DNA from: an uncultured Bacteroidales bacterium | Lineage (GTDB): Bacteria > Bacteroidota > Bacteroidia > Bacteroidales > Bacteroidaceae | Assembly (NCBI GenBank): GCA_945833885.1 | Contig: CAMAFY010000007.1 | Coordinates: 17,445 to 81,444 of the forward strand | Direction of reading: 5' to 3' | DNA: 64,000 bases | Shown here: positions 10,117 to 19,615 of the stretch, in pieces | How the letters are laid out: each line of letters starts with the position of its first letter | How positions within the stretch are numbered: position 1 is the stretch's first letter | The notes under the pieces: model-generated | Databases searched by the model: none | The model's input: only the letters and a program-made list of their open reading frames with translations | Told to the model about the DNA's origin: nothing | Made by a program: the position numbers and the translations under genes

Positions 10117-11316
10117 TCAGAACATTCGGACCACGCGCTGCAGTGCGGCCACGAATGCGTCGATTTCTTCTTTTGTATTGTAGAGTGCGAACGAAGCCCG
10201 TGCCATGCCTTCCACTCCGCAACGTGCCATCAGCGGTTGGGCGCAGTGATGGCCTGTACGGATGGCTATGCCGAGGCGGTCGAGCAAGGTTCCGAGGTCC
10301 ATGGGATGGATGTCCGCCACGTTGAACGCCACCACCGATGTCTTTTCTGCGGCGGTACCGAAGAATTTCATACCTTCGATGGCTGCCATCTTCTCCATGG
10401 CGTATTGCGTCAGTTGGCGTTCGTGCTCGGCGATGCGGTCCATTCCGATAGCGCTGACGTAGTCGAGCGCCACTCCCAGGGCGTGGCTGCTGACATAGTC
10501 GGGGGTTCCTGCCTCGAACTTGTAAGGGAGTCTCTCGAATGTCGTCTTTTCAAAGGTCACACGGCTGATCATTTCCCCTCCACCCTGGTAGGGCGGCATC
10601 TTTTCAAGAAGTTCTTCCTTGCCGTACATGACGCCGATGCCTGTCGGACCATAGATTTTATGTCCTGAGAAGACGAGGAAATCGCAGTCGAGATGCTGCA
10701 CGTCAACATTGAAATGAGGAACACTTTGTGCGCCATCCACAAGGAAGTGCGCTCCGGCGTCGTGTGCCATCTTTGCCATCTCGCGGACGGGGTTGACGGT
10801 TCCCAGCACGTTGCTCACGTGGCAGCAGCATACGATGCGCGTTTTTTCTCCGAGCATTTCGCGGTAAGCCTCCATGTCGAGGTTACCGGAGTCGTCCATA
10901 GGGATGACTTTCAGGCGGATGTCGTAGCGGTCGCGGAGGAGTTGCCAGGGTACGATGTCGCTGTGATGTTCCATGACGGTGAGGACCACCTCGTCGCCGG
11001 GCTTCAGGAAGGCCTGTGCATAGGACGATGCTATGAGATTCAGACTTTCGGTCGTGCCTCGTGTAAACACCACTTCCGCCGTGCTTTTGGCGTTGATAAA
11101 GGCGCGGACTTTCTCGCGTGCCGCCTCATGAAGGTCGGTGGCGCGTTGTGAGAGGAAGTGTATTCCGCGGTGAACGTTGGCATTGACGTGGTAATACATC
11201 TCGTCGATGGCGTCGACCACGCAGCGGGGTTTCTGCGTCGTGGCGGCATTGTCGAGGTATACCAGCGGGCGGTTGTAGACTTCGCGCTCCAATATGGGGA
11301 AATCCTTACGGTTCAT
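10117..11316 (-). CDS. sufS: Cysteine desulfurase SufS
   Basis: MNRKDFPILEREVYNRPLVYLDNAATTQKP; PLP-lysine region FSGHKIYGPTGIGVMYG; RTGHHCAQP. True Met at 11316, not the caller's 11682. Confidence 0.95.
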   Translation of the reverse strand: MNRKDFPILEREVYNRPLVYLDNAATTQKPRCVVDAIDEMYYHVNANVHRGIHFLSQRATDLHEAAREKVRAFINAKSTAEVVFTRGTTESLNLIASSYAQAFLKPGDEVVLTVMEHHSDIVPWQLLRDRYDIRLKVIPMDDSGNLDMEAYREMLGEKTRIVCCCHVSNVLGTVNPVREMAKMAHDAGAHFLVDGAQSVPHFNVDVQHLDCDFLVFSGHKIYGPTGIGVMYGKEELLEKMPPYQGGGEMISRVTFEKTTFERLPYKFEAGTPDYVSSHALGVALDYVSAIGMDRIAEHERQLTQYAMEKMAAIEGMKFFGTAAEKTSVVAFNVADIHPMDLGTLLDRLGIAIRTGHHCAQPLMARCGVEGMARASFALYNTKEEIDAFVAALQRVVRMF

Positions 11317-11378
11317 TGTTGTGACTTGTTCGGGTAAACTGGCATGTTGATATACGTGTGTGCCGGTGTTTTCGTGGC

Positions 11379-12158
11379 TTATGCCTTGTTGTCGCAGAGG
11401 CTGCAGCCCTGGCAGGCATTGAGTTCGCCGCGGAAACGATGCTCGATGAGGTGCGAGATCTTCTCTCGGAGTTCCTCGTTCGGCACGTGTTGCAGGACAT
11501 CGCTGACGAAGGCATGTTGCAGCAGGAGGCGGGCTTCCGTCTCGGGGATGCCGCGTTGCCGCATATAGAGGAGTGCCGCCTCGTCGAGTTTTCCCACGGT
11601 GGCGCCATGGTTGCACTTGACATCGTCGGCATAAATCTCGAGCATCGGGCGGCTCAGAGCCTGGGCTTCGGGGGAGATGCACAGGTTTCCGAACGTCTGG
11701 TGCGACACCGTCTTTTGCGCTCCGGGCTGTACGAGCACCTTGCCTTCAATCAGTCCGCGGCTCTCTCCCGTCAGTATCTGTTTATAGAGCATATCTGACG
11801 TGCAACCTTCTGCGGCATGTTCTATCAGGATGTTCTTCTCCACTCTTTCCTTACCGTCGGCGATGACGGCTCCTGCGAGGCTTACTTCCGCGCCTTTTCC
11901 CACGAGCCGGATGTGGATCTTCCCCTTGTATTCGCCGCCACGCAGGGTAAACGTTGCGAGGTTCAGGCTGCTTCCTTCGTGTTGTTCCACGGTAAGGGTG
12001 ATGTCGTGCGTCGTTCCGGGTGCCATGTTCAGCAGGGCGGTGGCGGAAAGTCGGGCGTTCGCCTCAAGTACAAGGTGTATGTGGTCGCTGCCGGGCGAGA
12101 ATTGTAGGAACTTTGAAGTCTCCGTTCCTGCCGGAATCACATAACTATCCATTTTCAA
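11379..12158 (-). CDS. sufD: SufD-like SufBD-core protein, unusually short (259 aa), Cys-rich C-terminus
   Basis: SufBD core motif DVKCNHGATVGKLDEAALLYMRQRGIPETEARLLLQHAF; tail ELNACQGCSLCDNKA; overlaps the sufC 3' end. Confidence 0.88.
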   Translation of the reverse strand: MKMDSYVIPAGTETSKFLQFSPGSDHIHLVLEANARLSATALLNMAPGTTHDITLTVEQHEGSSLNLATFTLRGGEYKGKIHIRLVGKGAEVSLAGAVIADGKERVEKNILIEHAAEGCTSDMLYKQILTGESRGLIEGKVLVQPGAQKTVSHQTFGNLCISPEAQALSRPMLEIYADDVKCNHGATVGKLDEAALLYMRQRGIPETEARLLLQHAFVSDVLQHVPNEELREKISHLIEHRFRGELNACQGCSLCDNKA

Positions 12159-12900
12159 CTTCCGTTTTTATCCAGTCGAATCCCCGTTCTTCGATTTCAT
12201 ATCCGAGGGAGGCGTCGCCCTCTTTCACTATCTGTCCGTTGACGAGTACATGTACAAAGTCGGGTTTCAGATAGTCGAGCATTCGCTGGTAGTGGGTAAT
12301 GACCATGGCGGAAGTCTTTGGTGTCCGCAGGCGGTTGAAGCCTTCTGCCACAATGCGGAGGGCATCAACGTCAAGTCCGGAGTCGGTTTCGTCGAGGATG
12401 CTGAAAGTGGGTTCCAGCACCGCCATCTGAAAAATCTCGTTCCGTTTGCGTTCACCTCCCGAGAAACCTTCGTTCACGCCGCGGCTCATAAAGTGGGCGT
12501 CGAGTCCTACCACCTTCCGTTTTTCACGGAGGAGTTTCAGGAATTCCGTCGCTCCCAACGGCTCTTCTCCGTAGTATTTCCGTTTGGCGTTTACGGCGGC
12601 ACGCATAAAGTTCGTCATCGATACGCCGGGAATCTCTATCGGTGCTTGGAAAGACATGAAGATGCCTTCGTGACTACGGTCTTCCGGTGAGAGTTCGAGC
12701 AGGTTTTTTCCGTTGAAGATGATGCTACCTTCTGTAACTTCGTATTTGGGATTGCCTACGAGGACATTGCTGAGGGTGGATTTTCCTGAGCCGTTCGGCC
12801 CCATCAGCACGTGCACTTCACCATCGTTGATGGTAAGGTTCACGCCACGGAGTATCTCTCGTCCTTCTACGCAGGCATGTAAATTCTTGATTTCAAGCAT
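12145..12900 (-). CDS. sufC: Fe-S cluster assembly ATPase SufC
   Basis: MLEIKNLHACVEGREILRGVNLTI; Walker A GPNGSGKSTL; FSGGERKRNEI. Confidence 0.96.
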   Translation of the reverse strand: MLEIKNLHACVEGREILRGVNLTINDGEVHVLMGPNGSGKSTLSNVLVGNPKYEVTEGSIIFNGKNLLELSPEDRSHEGIFMSFQAPIEIPGVSMTNFMRAAVNAKRKYYGEEPLGATEFLKLLREKRKVVGLDAHFMSRGVNEGFSGGERKRNEIFQMAVLEPTFSILDETDSGLDVDALRIVAEGFNRLRTPKTSAMVITHYQRMLDYLKPDFVHVLVNGQIVKEGDASLGYEIEERGFDWIKTEVENG

Positions 12901-13306
12901 AATCATTAAGTTGTTTGTCGCCGTGTGTTTTACGGGCAATTAGGATGCAAAGTTACGGTTTTCTCTGTATATTTTGACGTTTTCCGTGAAAATTTGAACA
13001 TGATTTGCTGAAGATGCTTGATTTCGTTTACCGTATTCATGCTCTCGAGGGCTGTTGCAAATAAGGTGGCAAATTATAGAACCTGCCATAAACGACCACC
13101 AAAGTCTGCTTTTTTACGACGGCGAAGGTATGTTTTTAACGACGCCTTAGGATTGTTTTTAACAACAACTTAGAAAATGACGACAACCCCGGTTCTTCAA
13201 AAAATGTTCTTGTTGTATAGGTTGTCGTCTAAATTCTTTTGGAAGGGATATGATTGACGGTGCATTCTATATAGGGATTGTCGTTTAATTCTAAGTATTC
13301 AATATC

Positions 13307-13352
13307 TATAGACGAGGGTATGCCTACTGAGGTTGCCCTCGTCTGCTTTTTT
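13307..13352 (+). terminator. Rho-independent-terminator-like hairpin, not attached to an obvious gene
   Basis: AGACGAGGG-tatgcctactgaggttg-CCCTCGTCT followed by gcttttttt. Confidence 0.55.
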
Positions 13353-13514
13353 TGGGGTGCTTTATCGTAATTTGAGTCGTTTTTTTAACAATCTTATGCC
13401 TTTCGCAGAGCAGGGCCGAGATTGTGCATTCGCCTCACTGTCCCCATCTCCAATATCATCATGAGCATCTGAGGCGTTCACCATAGGGATTCTTTTGCGC
13501 TTTCAGCGCGCAGA

Positions 13515-13584
13515 CCAACGGGGTGTCTGTTAACCCAGGGTGCCGCTTCGCTCTGCCCTGGGCTAAGATCTGTTGCTCCGTTGG
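13515..13584. repeat. Long interrupted palindrome: CCAACGG...TTAACCCAGGG-loop-CCCTGGGCTAA...CCGTTGG
   Basis: Arms CCAACGG 13515-13521 / CCGTTGG 13578-13584 and CCCAGGG 13534-13540 / CCCTGGG 13556-13562. Confidence 0.85.
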
Positions 13585-13601
13585 GGCGTTACCATCCGGA
13601 T

Positions 13602-13905
13602 GGATTCGTATGATTCGTGCGAATTCGTGGTCATTTATCCCATCGTTTTCGTTTCATAGTACACGTTATTATTCGTAAAATTCGTAAAATTCGTGTTCGA
13701 GAATGAAAATGTAGACGCGAACGGATTCGTATGGTTCGTGCGAATTCGTAGTCATTTATCCCGTTGTTGGCGTTTCATCATGCATGTTATTATTTGTAAA
13801 ATTCGTTCAATTCGTGTTCGAGAATAAAAATGTTGGCGCGGACGGACTTGTATGGTTCGTGAAAAGTTTGTGGTCATTTATCCCATTGTTGGCGTTTTAT
13901 TATAC
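13602..13905. repeat. Tandem repeat, period 121 bp, about 2.5 copies, built of ATTCGTnnn sub-motifs
   Basis: Unit starts at 13602, 13723, 13844 (GGATTCGTATG.. / GGATTCGTATG.. / GGACTTGTATG..). Confidence 0.9.
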
Positions 13906-14104
13906 CACACAACTTATGGTAAACCATTTGTTGAAATCTGCTTAAAATCAAGGAGTCTGCAGGAAACTTGTGGGTTTCTTGCAGACTCCTCTAAATGTAA
14001 AGGTGATGAATTATGGCGGTCACCTTCATTTCCCGCGAGTATCAACGTTAGAAATGGGGATGTTGAAGCGGGATGGTGTGTGCGATGACGTTGGAATGGG
14101 TATA

Positions 14105-14704
14105 CTATCGTTTGGGTGGAATCTCGGGGATTTTCTGCTGGTCCTGGTATACCTTTGTCATGCTGTCGCGTTTTGCGACGGGAACAACGGTGTTTGTGCC
14201 GTGGAAAGTGTCGTTGGTGACGAGGCACCACTGGTTGTTGTGGTATATCGGGTTGAGGAAGATTTTGGATTTGTTGTCCTTATCTTTCGTCTCGCCCCGT
14301 TTCATGATGATGCTGATGCACACCTCGTTCGTTTCTTTCTCCCGGAAACGCATGTATTCGATTTCGTAATCCTCCACGGGAAGCATCTTGTGGACTTTTA
14401 CAAACCGTTCGATATCTTCATTGTTGTACAGGCGAGGATATCTGCTTGATCCGTCGTTCTCGAATCGATAGAGCATACCCGCTGCGTCGTAGTAGCGTTC
14501 GTTCTTGAGGTGCTCTATGAATACTGCTACCATTTCCTTTACCTCAGCCGTGTCTTTCCCTGTAAGGTGTTCTTCAAATTCCGTAGGAATGTCAAAGTCG
14601 TCCTTATCTTTGTTCTCCTTGTTGGAGCAGGAGGAGCACGAACTGATGAAAATGATGGTGGTCAGTAAGAGAAAATAGGTCAGTTTCTTCATAATTTTTG
14701 CCAT
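14105..14704 (-). CDS. Putative lipoprotein of unknown function
   Basis: MAKIMKKLTYFLLLTTIIFISSCSSCSNKE lipobox; no family recognised. Confidence 0.75.
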   Translation of the reverse strand: MAKIMKKLTYFLLLTTIIFISSCSSCSNKENKDKDDFDIPTEFEEHLTGKDTAEVKEMVAVFIEHLKNERYYDAAGMLYRFENDGSSRYPRLYNNEDIERFVKVHKMLPVEDYEIEYMRFREKETNEVCISIIMKRGETKDKDNKSKIFLNPIYHNNQWCLVTNDTFHGTNTVVPVAKRDSMTKVYQDQQKIPEIPPKR

Positions 14705-14778
14705 GATAGTGGTAGGGTTTGTGGTGTGTAATTTCTGATTGTTGTGTGAACAATCTGTTTCATTCACCAAAATAATAA

Positions 14779-14807
14779 GAGCAGGCAGGTTGTTGTCCTG
14801 CCTGCTC
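14779..14807. terminator. Hairpin terminator-like, downstream of the coiled-coil lipoprotein gene
   Basis: Perfect 11-bp stem GAGCAGGCAGG/CCTGCCTGCTC. Confidence 0.6.
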
Positions 14808-14870
14808 TCTATCAGGTCTTCCTAAGGTCTCGTTCCCTTTTCAGGGAGCGGGACTCAGAGGATGAAGGTA

Positions 14871-17800
14871 TTACTTGCGGTTGCTGTTACCTTGGGTTCT
14901 CGTTACGTTGATGGTTACTACGTATTTGATTACGGTTTTGGTTTTGTCACCCCATGTATAAGAGAAGTTAACGGGAACATGTACAGAGAAGTCTCCAACT
15001 ACATTACCTGCATTGTTGTATGAAACCTCATGAGTTTCGGGGTCATATCCGAAGCACTGCATAAGTTGTCCATATTCACTAAGTGTAGCGTCGAAGTCGG
15101 TATGACCATCGTAGTTAGTTGTCCACGTGCTTAGGGGGTCAACACTGATATGACCAGCGAAGAGGTCGAAGTAACTCTTACCGTTGTTGAGTTTGTCAAG
15201 AGTGTCACCATTGAAGCAAACCAGTGTAGTAGCGAGGTCTGCATAGTAAGTACCACTGGTAGCATCAGCGAAGGTAATGGTGGTCTCACCCTTTGTGACA
15301 GGCTTGATGAAGCGTACATAGAAGTCACCTTCGGTTACCTCAACCTTACCGGCGCAGGATGTAACAGCGTAACTTACGCGTGCTGCAAGAGTCTGACCAA
15401 GGTTAAGTTGAGTCTTCTCGTATTTGTTAAGAAGGTCCTGGGTGGCTTCGGTGTTCTGCAGATTGATTTCACCTTCACGAGTGATAGTAGCGATGACTTC
15501 ACCATTGGTTGTGGTAGAGGTTGCTCTGGTAGCCACTTCTTTTCCTTCAGCGAATGCCAAGAGTTGCTTTCCATCCTCGCTGACCTTGAGGGTGTATTTG
15601 GTTTCGCTTACGCCAGTCATTGTCTGATACTCTGTAGGAAGGTCGATGAAGATGAAGCCGGTTTTTTCGGTATTTTCATCCTCGTCCTCGAGTACAGGCT
15701 TAATCGACTCATAATTGGTGAATTTATCCTTGTTATGGAGTTCTACTTTAGAATTGTACAAAGCATTTGACAACTGGAAAGTGAACGGTGTGTTGCCTTC
15801 TACGCTGAGATCAGCATAGAGGCGGATTTCCTCTTCACCGTCAGGTCTGGTCTGCCATGCATTCTTAACCTTGGTATAACTCCATTTAGCAGTTTCTACA
15901 CCATCTTTGGCCTGACCACCCCATTTTTCGATGTCACTGGGATTCCAAGTGAGGGGGAGGTAGAACTCGTTGTAGTTATCGGTGGCGTAAACCTCCTTGC
16001 TACGTACGAGCACGTAGGTAGTGAGAGGAGGTAATTTGCCGTTAAGTTGTCCGTAGGTGATGGTCCAGGTCAGTGTGCTGTCTTCGTTGAGGACAACATT
16101 GCCGTAACCCGTGCTTTCTTCGAACTTCTTATCCTCTTTCTTGCTGTATTGCTGGAGTTCAGCACCATAGTTGCTACTTGGGATAAGGACGAAATTATAC
16201 TCCTTCTTATTTTCTTCGTCAGTAACATTGGTTACTTCAGCAATCTTCTTCCATACGTTTTCTGCGGAGAGGGTTACAGAAAGGGCCGGTTGAGAGGTGT
16301 AATCAAGACATGTTACATTATAGTCTTCCGTTGTCTCAACTTTGTTAGCCTCTTCAACGACAGCGTCACCAACAATGACAAAGTCAAGATAACCGACTTC
16401 GGCTACATTGTCGCCATTCATAACGTCAACGCGAACGCGAATCTTCTTGCCGATGCATGCGATGGTAGCTTCTACTTCATTTCCTTCATTATCAAGACGA
16501 AGTTGAGGATTGATTACACCCTTTGCAAGGTCGTCAGCATTGAAGTTGGTGGTAGCACCTTCAACAGCGGTATAGCTATAATAGAATCCTTCGGGGAGAG
16601 TTGTGCTGGGATCCTTAAGTCCAAATTTTGTAATAATGAGTTCCTCAATGTTCTGAGTCTCATAATACTTCACTTCAGTCAACTTGGGCTGTACGAAATT
16701 GTGAGGAGGTCTCTTTTCTGTGTGGTAATAGAAGTCAGCCACGTCAGTCCTTCCGTAACTGTAAAGCAGGTTAACTCCACAAAGTTCTTCCAAATAGAGA
16801 ACGGCATAGTCAGAAGTAACCACCTGAGCAGAATCCTTGGCAGCAGGATTTTCGTACTGCAGTGCCATAACGGTCACTTTATTATTGCTAAATGCTTGCT
16901 CGGCCAAGTTGCTCGGAGTCTGATTCTTGGTAGGATCAGTGATGCTCATGTGAACGGTGAGGAGGCCGCCATCCTGTTTCACTTCCTTGATAACAGGCAG
17001 GAGTTCCTTGTTGTTGCCACGGTTTACGCGGTCTTCAACAGTGTAGGAATAGTACTGGGTATCCTCGCTGAGGGTTGCGGTGGAGGGGTTCACGTTGTAG
17101 TTGGCAACAACTTCGGGGCAGAACTCGACAAAATCTTTCTTAATAGGGAAAGCCTTCGTGCCATCCACATTCCAAGGATGGTACTTGTAAACGTCGCCTT
17201 CGATAGCCTGGATACCCTCGTAGTAGTTGTCGGGAACGAGGACGAAGCCCTTAACCTCTGCGGAGAGTTCCTTAGCGTACTGCTCTATGAGATCAGTAAG
17301 TGTTTTGTTGAGATTTTTGATGGACTCTTCGAGTGTAGCAAGAATCGCATCGTCTGCTGCCTTGTAGTCAGTTTCTACGCGAGCAATCTCATTCTTAAGT
17401 TGTTCGGTAAGTTCACTGATGGAGGCTCGAATCTCGTTATCTGCAAGTTTAAGATTGTAGATTTCAGTCTTAATCTGCATCTTTGCCTCCTCGAATTCAG
17501 TGCGCAGGTCTCCAAGGTCTTGATAGAGAACATCAATGTCTTCTTCGTTCTTTGTAACACGTTCAGTGAGTTTGTTGAGAGCCTCAGTGTTTGTGTTGAT
17601 TAAGTCCTTGAGGAGGTTGACTTGCTCGGTAAGTTCGCTCTTGTTAGCCTTAGTATCGATGAGATTCTGGATTGCTAAGTTCTGAGCCTCGTCAACGAGT
17701 GCCTGAGCAGCCTTTGCAGCCTCAAGAGATGCCTTAAGTTGGTCGAGACCACTGCAGAGGTCAACCACGCGTGCTGCGAGGTCGAGGATGGCCTTGGTGT

Positions 17801-18710
17801 TTACGCTTACCTGGCCTTCAACGGCATCCATGCGGTTCTTGAGGTCCTTCACTTCTGCATCGTTAAAATCCTTGTAGGCATTGAAGTCGTTGGTAAGTGT
17901 CTGAATCAGTCCAGCAAGTTCAGCGTCCTTGTCCTGAAGTTCCTTAACTGCATCGTCGCAAGCCTTCTTGTTGTCATTTACGACTTTGGTGAGTTCCTTG
18001 ATGGCATTCTCGCGTGCAGTAACTTCCTTCTCGATAGCGTCCTTGTTGTCATTTACCTGCTTCCAAAGGTCGTCAATCTTGCCCTGGAACTTCTTGTCAA
18101 GAGCAGCGTCAGCGGCTGCGAATTCCTCGCGAACCTTCTTGATGTCTTTTACCACATCTTCGAGAGTGCTCTTAAGGTTTGCAATCTCGGTGGTGTGAGT
18201 GCTGGTAAGGGTCTCGAGGGCTTCAATGCGAGCGTTGAGGCGGGTCTCAAGATTCTCGATGGCGGTGTTGGCAGCTGCGATAGCATTGCTAAGTTCTTTG
18301 TCAGCGGCGAGGAGAGTCTCTACGTCCTTGTCGTGCTGTTTCTTCAGCGCGTCAAGGTCTGTTCTCAGACCGCCAATCAGGGTCTTGAGATTGTCCATTG
18401 CGGCCTCGCACTCAGCCTTGCAGGTTGCGATTTCTCCGAGGAGTTCGGTCTTGTTGTCGGCGAGAGCCTGTGTGAGAGCCGCATCAGCAGCCTTGTAGGC
18501 GGCTTCAAGTGCATCATTCTCTGCTTCGAGAGTGGCAATCTTGTCGTTCAGAACCTGTTCCTTCTGAAGCAAGAGAGCCTCGAGGTCATTCTTCTGGTTC
18601 TGAAGATTTTCGATGTCGCTATCGTAATCAGCACAAGAAACGAATGTGCTCACGGGTGCCGCAACGAGTACGGCAGCAAAGAGAGCGGCATTAAACAACT
18701 TTCTTTTCAT
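14871..18710 (-). CDS. Giant (1279 aa) lipoprotein with a long N-terminal coiled coil
   Basis: Lipobox-like VSTFVSCADYDSDI, then ~450 aa of heptad-rich K/E/L/N sequence, then beta-rich C-terminal half. Confidence 0.8.
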   Translation of the reverse strand: MKRKLFNAALFAAVLVAAPVSTFVSCADYDSDIENLQNQKNDLEALLLQKEQVLNDKIATLEAENDALEAAYKAADAALTQALADNKTELLGEIATCKAECEAAMDNLKTLIGGLRTDLDALKKQHDKDVETLLAADKELSNAIAAANTAIENLETRLNARIEALETLTSTHTTEIANLKSTLEDVVKDIKKVREEFAAADAALDKKFQGKIDDLWKQVNDNKDAIEKEVTARENAIKELTKVVNDNKKACDDAVKELQDKDAELAGLIQTLTNDFNAYKDFNDAEVKDLKNRMDAVEGQVSVNTKAILDLAARVVDLCSGLDQLKASLEAAKAAQALVDEAQNLAIQNLIDTKANKSELTEQVNLLKDLINTNTEALNKLTERVTKNEEDIDVLYQDLGDLRTEFEEAKMQIKTEIYNLKLADNEIRASISELTEQLKNEIARVETDYKAADDAILATLEESIKNLNKTLTDLIEQYAKELSAEVKGFVLVPDNYYEGIQAIEGDVYKYHPWNVDGTKAFPIKKDFVEFCPEVVANYNVNPSTATLSEDTQYYSYTVEDRVNRGNNKELLPVIKEVKQDGGLLTVHMSITDPTKNQTPSNLAEQAFSNNKVTVMALQYENPAAKDSAQVVTSDYAVLYLEELCGVNLLYSYGRTDVADFYYHTEKRPPHNFVQPKLTEVKYYETQNIEELIITKFGLKDPSTTLPEGFYYSYTAVEGATTNFNADDLAKGVINPQLRLDNEGNEVEATIACIGKKIRVRVDVMNGDNVAEVGYLDFVIVGDAVVEEANKVETTEDYNVTCLDYTSQPALSVTLSAENVWKKIAEVTNVTDEENKKEYNFVLIPSSNYGAELQQYSKKEDKKFEESTGYGNVVLNEDSTLTWTITYGQLNGKLPPLTTYVLVRSKEVYATDNYNEFYLPLTWNPSDIEKWGGQAKDGVETAKWSYTKVKNAWQTRPDGEEEIRLYADLSVEGNTPFTFQLSNALYNSKVELHNKDKFTNYESIKPVLEDEDENTEKTGFIFIDLPTEYQTMTGVSETKYTLKVSEDGKQLLAFAEGKEVATRATSTTTNGEVIATITREGEINLQNTEATQDLLNKYEKTQLNLGQTLAARVSYAVTSCAGKVEVTEGDFYVRFIKPVTKGETTITFADATSGTYYADLATTLVCFNGDTLDKLNNGKSYFDLFAGHISVDPLSTWTTNYDGHTDFDATLSEYGQLMQCFGYDPETHEVSYNNAGNVVGDFSVHVPVNFSYTWGDKTKTVIKYVVTINVTRTQGNSNRK

Positions 18711-19540
18711 ACGAATAGTGTTTAGAAATGATATAATGATTTAAATATGTTTCCCCTGCTTTCGCCGCCGTTGGAGACGCTGCTCCGTGGCGGGGGATTG
18801 TCGTGTCAATAGCCGGGAACGGAAATTGTGCCAAGCCAACACCATACGTTTTGTGTTCCCAAAGCCTGTTTCGCGGTGGAAAATGTGGCGTTTTGATGTG
18901 GCTTATGCATACGGAAAAGCGAGCGCCTCGCGGCACTTCAACCCTTCAGTACACGACATTTCGCTGCAAAATTATAAAAAAAACCTTTTTTCAAAAAGAA
19001 TTTTATGTTTTTTTTGTGGGAAAAAACAGGAAAATGGCGTAAAAAGAGGTATTTGAAAGTTTTATGCGTCAAAAAAACATCGGAAATCCCCCTTCCCGTC
19101 CCCGAAAGTCCGTTTTGGTACTTTTCGACGGCGGATTGGCTTTTTCGGCATTCCTCCCGCCAGGCGCCGTCGGAACGCCGCCCGTTTTCCGAGCCTCTTC
19201 GGCACGGTCTATGGGCATCGTCCATTCCGTTTTCGGACATCCGGAAATCTCCTGTTTGATGTGCATCCATTTCCTTCCCCCATGTGTCGGGAGCGGGTAG
19301 CGGCAGGCGGCGGACATACGTCTGTCCGTCGTCGCTCCTTCATCCACCGTCCTGCGGTGGCGCTGGCCAGCCGTTGCCGTTGTCTGCGGTATATCGCACG
19401 GACGTCCCCCATCGTAATTCCGGTGTTCCCTCGCGCGTAATATATTAATATTATGTATGCGATATGAGGGGACTCCCATTTGTCAGCGATGGTGTCCTTT
19501 TGTGGAAAGCGGTAAGGATGCGGAAATTTTCCTGTCAGGT

Positions 19541-19584
19541 GGGTTCTATAAATGAGAACCGTAGAAATCTGATTTATAGAACCC
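19541..19584. repeat. Perfect 13-bp inverted repeat GGGTTCTATAAAT/ATTTATAGAACCC
   Basis: Arms at 19541-19553 and 19572-19584. Confidence 0.9.
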
Positions 19585-19615
19585 TCCGTAATGTTAAACT
19601 GATTTTGGAACCTGC

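Noticed and set aside
16047-17603. 518-aa plus-strand ORF (and 17739..18725)
   Set aside because: Antisense to the coiled-coil lipoprotein; I/V/F-rich translation is typical of the reverse complement of K/E/L/N-rich coding DNA.
18720-19615. Small ORFs 18787-19479 on both strands
   Set aside because: Overlapping in several frames, Arg/Pro/Ser-rich, no domain or start context; treated as non-coding.
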